A program made the position numbers and the translations under genes. Source: CAYLXP01 sp964387425 (lineage in GTDB: Bacteria > Verrucomicrobiota > Kiritimatiellia > UBA8416). From it: a stretch of 12,695 nucleotides of DNA. The notes beneath the pieces are model-generated. The model did not search any database. It had not been told where the DNA came from and was given only the letters and a program-made list of their open reading frames with translations. Where the stretch lies: positions 1-12,695 of the forward strand of contig CAYLXP010000149.1 of the NCBI GenBank assembly GCA_964387425.1. Direction: 5' to 3'. Shown here piece after piece: positions 5,227 to 12,695 of this stretch (the stretch's first letter is position 1; each line of letters opens with the position of its first letter).

Positions 5227-6714
5227 TCAGGACACACGCAACCGGCGTAGCTCCGGATAGGCGTCATCCGTATCGCCAAGATCCTGTTTGAGTTCGTCGA
5301 GCCGACGCTTCAGATCCGTGATGACATTCCGATACTGCGGATCGCGATATAGATTGTGCAGTTCCCGGGGATCGTTCTGCAGGTCATATAGCTCCCACCC
5401 GGCCGGCGACGGCTGGGGCTCTGCACCGGCGGCGTCCAGTGGAAGTCCGTAGAAGAAGATCAATTTCCAGCGCTGGGTCCGAATGCCGTAGTGGGCCGGG
5501 TTGTCATGCCGGTGCGCCCGGTGCATCCAATAGCGAAAGTAAACCGCATCCTGCTGCCTGGCGTCGGGCTGACCGGTAAGCACCGGCACCAGGGAGCGTC
5601 CCTGCATGGAGCTCGGGATTTCGGCACCGGCGAAGTCAAGTAGGGTTGGGGCAATATCGATCGTGGACATCAGGGCCGGCTCACACCGCCCGGCAGCGAT
5701 GCTGCGCGGGTAGCGGACAATGAAAGGCGTGCGCAGGCTCTCCTCGTAGCACCAGCGTTTGTCCTGGTAGTCGTGCTCGCCGAGAAACATGCCCTGGTCC
5801 GACGTGTAAATGACCAGCGTGTCATCCAAAGCGCCCTGCTCTTCCAGCTTAGCCACTACTGCCCCAACCGACTCGTCGATAGCGGCTACTGTACGCAAGT
5901 AGTCTTTGAGGTACTTCTGATACGCGGCCAATCCCTTCTCCTCAAAGCTCATGGCCTCGGTTCCTGTCAGTGGCCCAGTCACGTAATCCGGCTGACAGAA
6001 ATCGGCATAGAGGCTGCGGATGGGACTGCGGGGCGTGACAGAACTGCCGTAATCCCGTGATGCGATAGAGCGGTGACTTCGGTCTTCAAACAGGGAGTCG
6101 GGAACGGGGATGTCACGCCCGTCGAAGAGGTCTTCATGCCGCTCGGCATACTCCCAGAAATCATGGGGAGCCTTGTGATGCAGCATCATGAAGAAGGGGC
6201 CTTCCTCCGCGGCGTGGCCGCCCAGCCAGTCGCAGGCCATGTCCGTCAGAATATCGGTGACATATCCCGGCTGCACCTGAACACGCCCGTCATCATAGGT
6301 AAACTCGGGATCCTGGTAGGTGCCTTGCTCTCCTGAGCCGCTGAGATAGGCATAGTTGTCGAACCCCTCCGGCGTACAATGCAGGTGCCACTTGCCAAAC
6401 AGCGCTGTCCGGTAGCCCTGCGCCTGGAGGCATGCGGCCAAATTGGGTCCCCGGCTTGGATCCCAACAGTCGTTCAACGTCCGCACACCGTTGATATGCC
6501 CGTACTGCCCCGTCATGATCGAAGCCCGTGCCGGGGTGCAGATTGGATTAATCGAGCAGAAACCATCAAGCCGCGCGCCTTCGTGGGCCAGCCGGTCCAG
6601 ATGGGGCGTATGGAACACCTCCGACAGCAGAGAGCCATAGCAGCTAATCGCATTGGCCGCGTGGTCATCCGACATAATGAACAGGATGTTGGGACGCTTT
6701 GCCGTTGGGGGCAT
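5227..6714 (-). CDS. Sulfatase (family S1, Cys-type, no signal peptide)
   Basis: A 495-residue type I sulfatase that would hydrolyse sulfate esters. PNILFIMSDDHA (8-19) holds the metal-binding Asp16/Asp17. CTPARASIMTG (59-69) is the sulfatase signature; Cys59 must be converted to formylglycine by FGE or anSME, neither of which is in the window. LFGKWH (105-110) gives Lys108 and His110; HHKAPHDF (179-186) and YTSDQGMFLGEH (303-314) complete the metal and sulfate site; KRWCYEESLRTPF and a C-terminal ELYDLQNDPRELHNL follow. Start ATG 6714 has AAGGGAG about 9 nt upstream; the 3-codon longer TTG start is less likely. There is no signal peptide, so a cytoplasmic enzyme acting on imported sugars is inferred. 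It lies 44 nt after the LacI gene, probably in one operon. The sulfated substrate is not predictable from this sequence alone. Confidence 0.93.
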   Translation of the reverse strand: MPPTAKRPNILFIMSDDHAANAISCYGSLLSEVFHTPHLDRLAHEGARLDGFCSINPICTPARASIMTGQYGHINGVRTLNDCWDPSRGPNLAACLQAQGYRTALFGKWHLHCTPEGFDNYAYLSGSGEQGTYQDPEFTYDDGRVQVQPGYVTDILTDMACDWLGGHAAEEGPFFMMLHHKAPHDFWEYAERHEDLFDGRDIPVPDSLFEDRSHRSIASRDYGSSVTPRSPIRSLYADFCQPDYVTGPLTGTEAMSFEEKGLAAYQKYLKDYLRTVAAIDESVGAVVAKLEEQGALDDTLVIYTSDQGMFLGEHDYQDKRWCYEESLRTPFIVRYPRSIAAGRCEPALMSTIDIAPTLLDFAGAEIPSSMQGRSLVPVLTGQPDARQQDAVYFRYWMHRAHRHDNPAHYGIRTQRWKLIFFYGLPLDAAGAEPQPSPAGWELYDLQNDPRELHNLYRDPQYRNVITDLKRRLDELKQDLGDTDDAYPELRRLRVS

Positions 6715-6758
6715 ATATAACAACTCCCTTACCGAGTCCGTTCAGGTGTGCTCAGCAT

Positions 6759-7769
6759 CTACCGCTCCAAAGGCGGGGAGGTGGAACTCCGTACGACGAG
6801 CGATGGATCCGCCTCGATACGCCTGGGCGGTATATTATCTTCCCCATTCGCTTCAATTCGATCGAGCACGAATTGCACGGCCTGCTCTCCCATGGCTTCA
6901 GGAGCCTGATGGATAGACGTCAGCGGTGGCGATATCAAGCTCGACGCGAGCGAGTCAGAGTAACCCACGAGCGAGAGGTCGCGCCCGATCATAAGCCCTC
7001 TTCTGCGGGCAGCATCATAGACTGGGAATGCCAGCCTATCCGTCACCGCGAAAATCGCGGTCGGAGGCGTTGGTAGATCCAAGAGCTCAGCAATCCTTGG
7101 CGGCGCCGCCTCCGGCCCCGCCATGCTGAGGGTGGTACAGCTAATGCCGGGAAGCGTGTTGAGCTCCTGCTCGAATCCCCTCGCCCGTGCATCGGCGGTA
7201 TAGAACCAGTTCCCCCTCAGCACTCCGAAGCGGCGATGCCCCAGCTTGAGCAAATGCCGCGCGGCCAGCGCCCCACCCTCTTCCTCGTTCGTACCCACAA
7301 AGTCCACGTGCGGTGCCGTGGGGAGCGGTGCATCCACCGTGACAAGCGGGATATGCCATTTCTCCACCTCCTCACGCCAAACATCAGCAACAAGTTCGTT
7401 GGGAGGACGCAGGATGACGCCATCCACACGCCGGTCGATCAATCGATGGACTTGGTCCAGCAAGGGCTCTTTCTGAGACGGGGCGAGTACCAGGGGCATG
7501 TAGTTCTGAGCGGCCAGGGCATCATGTATCCCGAGGAGAACACGTGCAAAGAAGGGATCCTGCAGCGACACGATCACCCCAATGGTACGCGTCCTGCCCG
7601 TGTGCATGCTGCGAGCCGCAAGGTTAGGGCGATACCCCATCTCAAGGGCCACTTTCTTGATACGCGCCCGCGTCTCTTCATCCAGGCGTCCCGTACCCGA
7701 AAGCGCATATGAGACAGCCGTCCGGCTCAAGCCAACGCGCGCTGCAATATCCTTCATCGAAATCGCCAT
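6759..7769 (-). CDS. LacI/GalR-family transcriptional regulator
   Basis: A 336-residue repressor of normal family length. Residues 1-24 (MAISMKDIAARVGLSRTAVS...) form the helix-turn-helix, followed by the hinge helix NLAARSMHTGRT (around 50-60) and a two-lobed periplasmic-binding-protein-like sensor domain (IGVIVSLQDPFFARVLLGIHDAL; VDGVILRPPN; FVGTNEEEGGALAARHLLKLGHRRFGVL; PTAIFAVTDRLAFPVY; LSLVGYSDS; LTSIHQAPEAMGEQAV). Such proteins bind a sugar or sugar derivative and release an operator. ATG 7769 is chosen because it starts the canonical HTH and has GGAGG 5 nt upstream; the frame runs further up to 7844 without support. Its neighbours suggest control of the sulfatase and GHL6 genes. Possible operator palindromes lie in its own leader, but none is convincing. 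No transporter gene is nearby to hint at the ligand. Confidence 0.95.
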   Translation of the reverse strand: MAISMKDIAARVGLSRTAVSYALSGTGRLDEETRARIKKVALEMGYRPNLAARSMHTGRTRTIGVIVSLQDPFFARVLLGIHDALAAQNYMPLVLAPSQKEPLLDQVHRLIDRRVDGVILRPPNELVADVWREEVEKWHIPLVTVDAPLPTAPHVDFVGTNEEEGGALAARHLLKLGHRRFGVLRGNWFYTADARARGFEQELNTLPGISCTTLSMAGPEAAPPRIAELLDLPTPPTAIFAVTDRLAFPVYDAARRRGLMIGRDLSLVGYSDSLASSLISPPLTSIHQAPEAMGEQAVQFVLDRIEANGEDNIPPRRIEADPSLVVRSSTSPPLER

Positions 7770-7781
7770 GCCATCCTCCGC

Positions 7782-7808
7782 GGGAGTCGGACTACGTCCC
7801 CGGCTCCC
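7782..7808 (-). promoter_or_regulatory. Hairpin just upstream of the LacI ribosome binding site
   Basis: Arms 7782-7790 (GGGAGTCGG) and 7800-7808 (CCGGCTCCC) pair at 8/9 around a 9-nt loop, two nt from the GGAGG region of the LacI gene. The short palindrome GGAC-TAC-GTCC (7789-7799) lies inside it. It could be an autoregulatory operator or a leader hairpin that limits translation; only the symmetry is seen. Confidence 0.35.
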
Positions 7809-7906
7809 AGTACATCTCAGACCAACCCGCCGATTGCACAACACGATATGACGTCTCGTGCCCCCTTACAATTGGATTCTCTGGCCACAAGAAGAAGCTG
7901 TACAAC

Positions 7907-7928
7907 GCCACCCACAGAGGCGGGTGGC
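7907..7928 (-). terminator. Probable terminator hairpin after the GHL6 gene
   Basis: A perfect 7-bp stem GCCACCC/GGGTGGC with an 8-nt loop, starting 21 nt beyond the GHL6 stop codon. On the minus strand it is followed by GTTGTACAGCTTCTTCTT, which is only moderately T-rich, so termination may be partial and read-through into LacI possible. Confidence 0.4.
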
Positions 7929-7949
7929 AGATTGCGAGACAACCCTCAA

Positions 7950-9959
7950 TCAACCGTAACGAAACACTACGCCCTGGTGCATGCTGTACGGCGGCAGCGT
8001 CACTTTGACGACGCCATCTTCAACGTCAAATAGAACATCCGCCCCCCCGGGAATCAAGCTGACCGCGACGATCTCCTCGTCTACATCCAGTCGCACCTTG
8101 ATGTCATGCAACGGAGGCAGATCTTCAATGAGCTGAAGCCGCATGGCTTCGGCACGCGGGAGCGGCGGCGCGTAAAGAAGATGGGCAACGTAGCGTTTAG
8201 ACTCCTCCTGTTTCAGCAGGTAAGCCCGCCCGCAGGACGGCATCTCCACGTCGAGGTGCGCTCGCCGACGCAGCTCCCGCAGATGATGCAACACCAGCTC
8301 GCGGTGCAGGACCATGCCGTACTCGAGGTAGATCTGCCCCAAGTTGTGCGCGAAGAAGATCGTCCGACCTTTTCGCACTACCGCGGGTGCGTCCGACGCC
8401 TCCACTTGAAACGGCGTATTACGATGCGAACAGAAGTGCCCAAAGGTGCGGGCGAAGTAGGGATCGTGGATGTCCGCCAACACCTCGGCATCCGCTTGAG
8501 CGCTCGTGCGCAGACCCGCATGGTAGTTCAGGAAGGGCGTCGAGACCATCTCGCGTCCCCAACAGTCCCGCACACGGGTGTAGTCCTTGTCGAGTGTCGC
8601 AGGTCCCTCATAATCCACTCCCACATCCAACACGAAGCGATCTTCGCTGCGGTGCAGGGCGCTCTCGCCAAGAATCAGCAGTCCCCCACCCCGCTCAACG
8701 TAGCCCCGCAGGAGCGCGGCATCGTCGTCAGAGAGACAGCGAGCTCCCGTCAACACGATCACGTCAAAGTCATCCAGCGTGTCCTCCGCCGTCACGGCAT
8801 CGAATCCGATCTGCCCTTCCAGCAGCATGTTGACGACTCCGGACTGGTTCGGCTCGGTGTCCTGCACCACCCATACGCCGGTGGTGGCGTGATGCGTGCT
8901 GGGCAGACAGTAGTCCTCAATTGATGCCACATAGCCAAACGCTTCCCCCAGGCGCTCGTAGGTCCCCACATCCATCTCGCCTTGCGGATGCAGCTGATCG
9001 CCCATTGCCGCGCACACGCCATTACAGACCATATGTGTGGTCTCATACTTCAGGGCATTGGGATGCTTGAAGCCACCGAACTCACCCCAGACGGTGTTGA
9101 ACTTCCCGCTCTGGGCAATAACCGGACGTCCCTGCTTCTTGAAGAACCGCGCCCGCAGGGGCAGCTTGTTGTAGCCACCCCATGCGTTGGCCAGGTCTTC
9201 CAGCTCCGCGTGCGTGTTAAAGCGGTAGGTCCCTTCGTGGTAGAGATACTTGTCCCTACCGTTCCAGTAAAGGGTCGCCTCCGGGTTGGCGGCCTTGGCA
9301 AGGTCGCAGCAAGTTTCCTTGAGGAACGACCACTTGCGCATGTTGTAGGCATAGACCGCATCCTCGTCATCGATGTCAACACCCTCAGCCTTCATCCCTT
9401 CGAGGCAGTGAGGACAGTAGCAGCGCTCTACTACGTTGTTGATGTCATAGAACAGGCCGTCGACCGGATACTTCTCGCAGACCTCCCGTGTCAGGGCGAT
9501 GATGTGATCCCGGTAGCTGCCGTTCGGACAGAGATGCCACCAGCAGCAATCCGGCATCTCCTCGTCCTCCGGCTTCCCCTCCATGGGTTTCGTCGACAGC
9601 CGGTTGCCATCCCGCCCCCGGCACACGGAGTCGGGAAACCAGATCGCGTCGTTGGCCGACCATCCCACGGTGATATAGATCGGGCACTCCACGCCGATCT
9701 CGTGGGCCGCCTCAATCTGAGCGCCCATCAGGTCAAAATCCAGCGTTGGGTGCACTCGCCCCACTTCAGTAGGGTAATAGCACCAACTATGGTGGCACTT
9801 CGCGAAAACGGTAATCGAGGTCAAATTCCCGCGCTTCAGCGCTTCCTGGAACGCCTCCTTATCAAACCGACTCCCCACACCGGGAACGTGCTCTGATGTA
9901 TGAAAATCCAGATGCACCTGGCGCGTCGGCAGCCTCTTTGTCGTCGTATAGTTCTTCAT
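7950..9959 (-). CDS. GHL6-type TIM-barrel glycosidase with beta-galactosidase trimerisation-like domain
   Basis: A 669-residue protein without a signal peptide. Residues 14-350 are a (beta/alpha)8 barrel: QVHLDFHTSE, LTSITVFAKCHHSWCYYPTE, then YPVDGLFYDINNV (165-176), where Asp167/Asp172 sit where related GH29-like enzymes place the nucleophile, and a CYCPHC cluster (180-185) that may bind zinc. This fits the hypothetical glycosyl hydrolase 6 (GHL6) family, distantly related to alpha-L-fucosidases. Residues about 355-500 form a class-I glutaminase-like domain (DFDVIVLTGARCLSDDDAALLRGYVERGGGLLILGES) like the beta-galactosidase trimerisation domain. The C-terminal part is beta-rich. Substrate specificity cannot be assigned; fucose or galactose are guesses from fold relatives. 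ATG 9959 follows AGGGAG at 5 nt. Its leader is shared with copy C of the intergenic repeat. LacI and sulfatase follow on the same strand after a 180-nt gap. Confidence 0.85.
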   Translation of the reverse strand: MKNYTTTKRLPTRQVHLDFHTSEHVPGVGSRFDKEAFQEALKRGNLTSITVFAKCHHSWCYYPTEVGRVHPTLDFDLMGAQIEAAHEIGVECPIYITVGWSANDAIWFPDSVCRGRDGNRLSTKPMEGKPEDEEMPDCCWWHLCPNGSYRDHIIALTREVCEKYPVDGLFYDINNVVERCYCPHCLEGMKAEGVDIDDEDAVYAYNMRKWSFLKETCCDLAKAANPEATLYWNGRDKYLYHEGTYRFNTHAELEDLANAWGGYNKLPLRARFFKKQGRPVIAQSGKFNTVWGEFGGFKHPNALKYETTHMVCNGVCAAMGDQLHPQGEMDVGTYERLGEAFGYVASIEDYCLPSTHHATTGVWVVQDTEPNQSGVVNMLLEGQIGFDAVTAEDTLDDFDVIVLTGARCLSDDDAALLRGYVERGGGLLILGESALHRSEDRFVLDVGVDYEGPATLDKDYTRVRDCWGREMVSTPFLNYHAGLRTSAQADAEVLADIHDPYFARTFGHFCSHRNTPFQVEASDAPAVVRKGRTIFFAHNLGQIYLEYGMVLHRELVLHHLRELRRRAHLDVEMPSCGRAYLLKQEESKRYVAHLLYAPPLPRAEAMRLQLIEDLPPLHDIKVRLDVDEEIVAVSLIPGGADVLFDVEDGVVKVTLPPYSMHQGVVFRYG

Positions 9960-9983
9960 TCACACTCCCTTTGATGAGGTCGG

Positions 9984-10225
9984 CTCTGTCAATAGTCCTG
10001 CCCCAGTTGTGGGGCTGATCAGCGTTTCATCAACTGCTTGCAGCGAATTGGTTGTTCTCCCCCAGGAATTAGGTGCTAGGCGCTAGGCGTTAGGAACCTC
10101 GGTGGTCCCGTCCCTTTCTCATACTAACGCCTAAATCCTAGTCCCTAACGCCTTCGTCGCCCTACCCACGGCTCAGTTTTTTGCACTCACCTTTTCATGC
10201 TTTTCATAGAACTTTTGACAGTACC
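9984..10225 (-). repeat. Intergenic stuttering repeat, copy C (full length, 242 bp)
   Basis: This is the same plan as copy A: a flank with the GCCCC/GGGGC hairpin (10000-10015), TAGG words in the left arm (10065-10093) and CTAACGCC words in the right arm (10124-10152). The two arms pair at 22/29. The right flank has ACCCACGGCTCAG (10164-10176), and the element ends in CTTTTGACAGTACC (10212-10225). The centre is shorter than in copy A. The right end overlaps the last 53 nt of the beta-helix gene, stop codon included. The left end is 25 nt upstream of the GHL6 start. Confidence 0.85.
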
Positions 10226-12605
10226 ATGAGGTCTCGAACGACCACACAGGCGAGGCGACGCGCTCGCCGTTCTGCCGGGTTGCATCCACCCGCCAATAAT
10301 AGGTCCGGCCGGGCTTCAAGGTAGGCGGCTTCACGATGTTTGTCGCCGTCCCCTTCAGCACACGGATGCGTTTCATGCGATTTGGCGACTCGCCAAGATA
10401 GATTGCATGCTTCTCGCACTTATAGGCTTCCAGGAACATGAGGTCAGCATCAAGCGGCACGTCGACGGCGCCATCACGAGGAATCGGCGTTGAGGCCGAT
10501 GCCCGTTTGCAGCCGGGAATCCAGTAACGTGCGTCCCCGAACTCGTAGGCACCGACGTCAGGCGCCGTGCCGCAGTATTCCAGTCCCTCGAAGGCGATGA
10601 CATCGCTCTTGATCTCATCGGGCTTCACAATGGCGCCGCCATCGACCAGGGGCGAATCCGCCTTCGGCCGGAAATCCCAGTTGGCCGCGTCACGCAGATA
10701 CGTGTACGCTCCACCGGCGTCCCGCACATTGTGGTCCACCTGCCCCGGAATGACGTACGCCCCGGGCGCCTTGTACCCGTCCTTCCGGAGCCACCAACCG
10801 TCCTCGTAGTTCTTGTTGTCGAGGTTCCAGCCTCGATGGACCAGGTTCGCGAGGTTGTTGCGGGTCAGGCTATCGGCGTTTCCTTCAATATCGTGCATGC
10901 ACTTGAATCCCTGCAGCGCCATGTTGAACCGCTCCGTGGCCGGATCGGGATAGTGATTCACACTCACAACAGTATTGTTCAGCACAAGATGCCGGTCGCC
11001 CTTGACCTGGTTCGGTTGAGTCTTCCAACTCACGTTTCGCATGTAGACACCGTCGCCGTGGATCTTCCCGTCCTCCCGGTAGAGACCGGAGCCGTGGTAG
11101 TCGAAACGTACCCCCTGACGATTGCAGTCGTGAGCCCAGTTACGCGCGACGACCGTCTCGATCTGGCACCCGGTGCCGACGTTGATCGCGGCACCATCGT
11201 GCTGCAGATTGCCCGTGTCGTACAAGTGGTTCAACTCGACGCGCACGCCTCCTTTCATTGGTCGCGCACCTTCTGAATTCCCGGTACGGCACACGGTGTT
11301 GCGCACGAATTCCGAACGGTTCCGCATAACCGCCGTACCACTTGATCCATCCGACAAGAGGTCCCATTCGATGTCATGGAAGTAACAGTTCTCGACGCGG
11401 TCGCCGTCCCCACTAAAGCTGATCGGAGAATTGCAGTATCCGAACTCGCAGTTGAGGAAGAGATTGCTTGCACCGCCGTACACCGACGGCATCTTGGGGG
11501 CTGTGTCGTTGGGATTGTAATGCTTGAACCACCCAAAGTTGCCCAACGGAATCTTGTGGGTCGCTGCATACAGAAAGCGGCAATCCTCAAACGCCACCCG
11601 ACGGCAATCCTTCAGCCAGAAGGCCGCGCTGAAGCAGGTTAGATTCTCGAACCGCAGATTCGCGCAATCCACCAGGTTCACGGCAAAATCCCGCACGCGC
11701 CCCTCGAGCGGCAAGGTGTTCGGGTCAGTGCCGCGCTCCGGCATGTAGTAGATGGTCCGTGTCTCGTGATCGAACCACCACTCGTTAGGTCGGTCCAGGG
11801 CAACCAGTCCACGCACATACCAGACCCAGTACCGAAGCATAGGCAGATCTTCCTGGGGATCGAATTCAAAGGTGTCGGCACCGGCCCCGTGACGCGTGAT
11901 AGGACGGGCCCAGCTCAGCCAGTGCCCGATGTTCAGCATGGCAACGGCGCCGGTGAAGTCCTTGCCAGATTCGGCCAGTGTTTCCTGATCGTGGCTAACC
12001 TCATAGCGGCTATCCCCCTCGCGGAAGAAGCCCCCGCCCTCATCAGCTGAACCGAACGATGCATCGGCAACGACGCCCTTTCCGCATCGACCGAAGAACC
12101 CGCCCTTGCGCTTGTCGTAGCCTCCGTCCGCAAAGCGCATGCACTGCGTCATCCGCCACATAGAGCCATCTTCGAATGAAGCATCCGGCCAGCGCGCCAG
12201 GTAAACCAGGCGGTCACCGTTGAACATCTGCCAAACGTCAAAATCCAGCCGCTGCGACCAGATGCCGTTGACCCCCTTCACCCACGCCTTCGGCAGTGGA
12301 CGGGTGCCACGCAATGCCGCGGTCTCCCCGGCTTTGCCGCGCAGCGTGACGCTGTTCGTGTAACCGCGCAGTCGGATTTCCTCCCGGTAGACGCCCCCGG
12401 AAAGGACAAGCGTCTCGCCATCCTGCAGGACCTCGAATGCCTTGGCAAAGGTCTTGAACGGCGAAGATGCACTACCGTCTGCTCCATCGTCGCCATTGGG
12501 GGCGATGTAATAGTCCCCCACTTCAGGCTGTGGCCCGGGAACCGCGCAACCGAATACCCCTGCGGCAACCATAAGAAGTACTATTGCCCGAATCACTGTC
12601 GCCAT
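10173..12605 (-). CDS. Right-handed parallel beta-helix lipoprotein with Fn3-like domain
   Basis: An 810-residue predicted surface or periplasmic lipoprotein. Residues 1-20 end in a lipobox-like VFGC with Cys20. YYIAPNGDDGADGSASSPFKTFAKAFEVLQDGETLVLSGGVYRE (32-75) is the DUF1565-type entry to a beta-helix. FNGDRLVYLARWPDASFEDGSMW resembles the N-terminal part of GH141-like and related polysaccharide-active beta-helix proteins. Coils rich in Asn, Asp and Cys continue to about 690 (FENLTCFSAAFWLKDCRRVAFEDC; NLFLNCEFGYCNS; VENCYFHD). Residues 706-792 are an Fn3-like domain ending YYWRVDA...VASPVWSFET. A polysaccharide lyase or glycoside hydrolase role is inferred from fold only. The last 18 residues, SWYCQKFYEKHEKVSAKN, lie outside that domain and come almost wholly from repeat copy C. 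ATG 12605 follows AAAGGGA at about 6 nt. Confidence 0.85.
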   Translation of the reverse strand: MATVIRAIVLLMVAAGVFGCAVPGPQPEVGDYYIAPNGDDGADGSASSPFKTFAKAFEVLQDGETLVLSGGVYREEIRLRGYTNSVTLRGKAGETAALRGTRPLPKAWVKGVNGIWSQRLDFDVWQMFNGDRLVYLARWPDASFEDGSMWRMTQCMRFADGGYDKRKGGFFGRCGKGVVADASFGSADEGGGFFREGDSRYEVSHDQETLAESGKDFTGAVAMLNIGHWLSWARPITRHGAGADTFEFDPQEDLPMLRYWVWYVRGLVALDRPNEWWFDHETRTIYYMPERGTDPNTLPLEGRVRDFAVNLVDCANLRFENLTCFSAAFWLKDCRRVAFEDCRFLYAATHKIPLGNFGWFKHYNPNDTAPKMPSVYGGASNLFLNCEFGYCNSPISFSGDGDRVENCYFHDIEWDLLSDGSSGTAVMRNRSEFVRNTVCRTGNSEGARPMKGGVRVELNHLYDTGNLQHDGAAINVGTGCQIETVVARNWAHDCNRQGVRFDYHGSGLYREDGKIHGDGVYMRNVSWKTQPNQVKGDRHLVLNNTVVSVNHYPDPATERFNMALQGFKCMHDIEGNADSLTRNNLANLVHRGWNLDNKNYEDGWWLRKDGYKAPGAYVIPGQVDHNVRDAGGAYTYLRDAANWDFRPKADSPLVDGGAIVKPDEIKSDVIAFEGLEYCGTAPDVGAYEFGDARYWIPGCKRASASTPIPRDGAVDVPLDADLMFLEAYKCEKHAIYLGESPNRMKRIRVLKGTATNIVKPPTLKPGRTYYWRVDATRQNGERVASPVWSFETSWYCQKFYEKHEKVSAKN

Positions 12606-12650
12606 GAATGTCCCTTTCGTTCTAAGCTGACGTGAAACTCCCTTGCCAAT

Positions 12651-12673
12651 TTACGGGCTAAAGCCCGGACTAC
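12651..12673. repeat. Palindromic REP-like sequence
   Basis: CGGGCT-AA-AGCCCG (12654-12667) is a perfect 6-bp palindromic stem with a 2-nt centre, flanked by TTA and GACTAC. It is 46 nt upstream of the beta-helix gene start. Its GC stem and plain flanks look like a dispersed palindromic repeat unit, but only one copy is in the window, so repetition is not shown here. Confidence 0.45.
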
Positions 12674-12695
12674 ATACGCCCGAATCATGTAACAA

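Noticed and set aside
7770..7844. Longer LacI N-terminus starting at 7844
   Set aside because: The canonical LacI HTH begins right at ATG 7769, which has GGAGG 5 nt upstream; the extension covers a leader hairpin.
8982..9896. Open frame of 304 codons on the plus strand (and another at 8106-8924)
   Set aside because: Both are antisense to the GHL6 gene, with compositionally odd translations and no domain pattern.

Overview
The window looks like chromosomal DNA from an uncultured, GC-rich, Gram-negative bacterium of the PVC type (Planctomycetota, Lentisphaerota, Kiritimatiellota) or a similar glycan-degrading lineage such as Hydrogenedentota. This is an inference from gene content: a Tat-exported Gfo/Idh/MocA oxidoreductase, a Cys-type sulfatase, an SHD1 plus C-type-lectin secreted protein, a SASA esterase, a beta-helix lipoprotein with a C-terminal Fn3-like domain, and a LacI-type regulator with no transporter beside it. 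No rRNA, tRNA, CRISPR array, transposase or integrase was found.

Layout. 3-587 (+) is the 3' part of a PcfJ-like gene that enters from the left edge. It converges on, and overlaps by 15 nt, a HEPN/MNT nucleotidyltransferase pair (959-573 and 1260-940, minus). 1959-1300 (minus) is a small secreted SHD1 + C-type lectin protein. 1986-2279 is a long intergenic repeat. 3603-2278 (minus) is a Tat-signal Gfo/Idh/MocA dehydrogenase. It is divergent from the secreted SASA-family esterase at 3891-5102 (+), and the gap between them holds a partial repeat copy and a good sigma70-like promoter. 5103-5226 separates two convergent genes and holds an inverted repeat. The rest is a minus-strand carbohydrate block, read right to left: beta-helix lipoprotein (12605-10173), repeat copy, GHL6-type TIM-barrel glycosidase (9959-7950), LacI-family repressor (7769-6759) and sulfatase (6714-5227).

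Likely joint role. The right two thirds resembles a catabolic locus for a sulfated and/or acetylated polysaccharide. The surface lipoprotein and secreted esterase would act outside the cytoplasm. The signal-less GHL6 enzyme and sulfatase would act on imported fragments, and LacI would sense a sugar. The substrate cannot be read from the sequence.

The most unusual signal is intergenic. Three gaps (1986-2279, 3745-3850, 9984-10225) carry related sequence made of stuttering TTAGG/CCTAA words that fold into long imperfect hairpins with conserved flanks. Copies A and C share 110 ungapped positions at 90/110 identity by hand count, and each begins about 25 nt upstream of a minus-strand start codon. 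The right end of copy C encodes the last 16-17 residues and stop of the beta-helix protein. The right end of copy B supplies the TTGACA box of the esterase promoter. Three further palindromic or word-repeat intergenic sequences (3651-3731, 5148-5197, 12651-12673) suggest a genome full of such elements.
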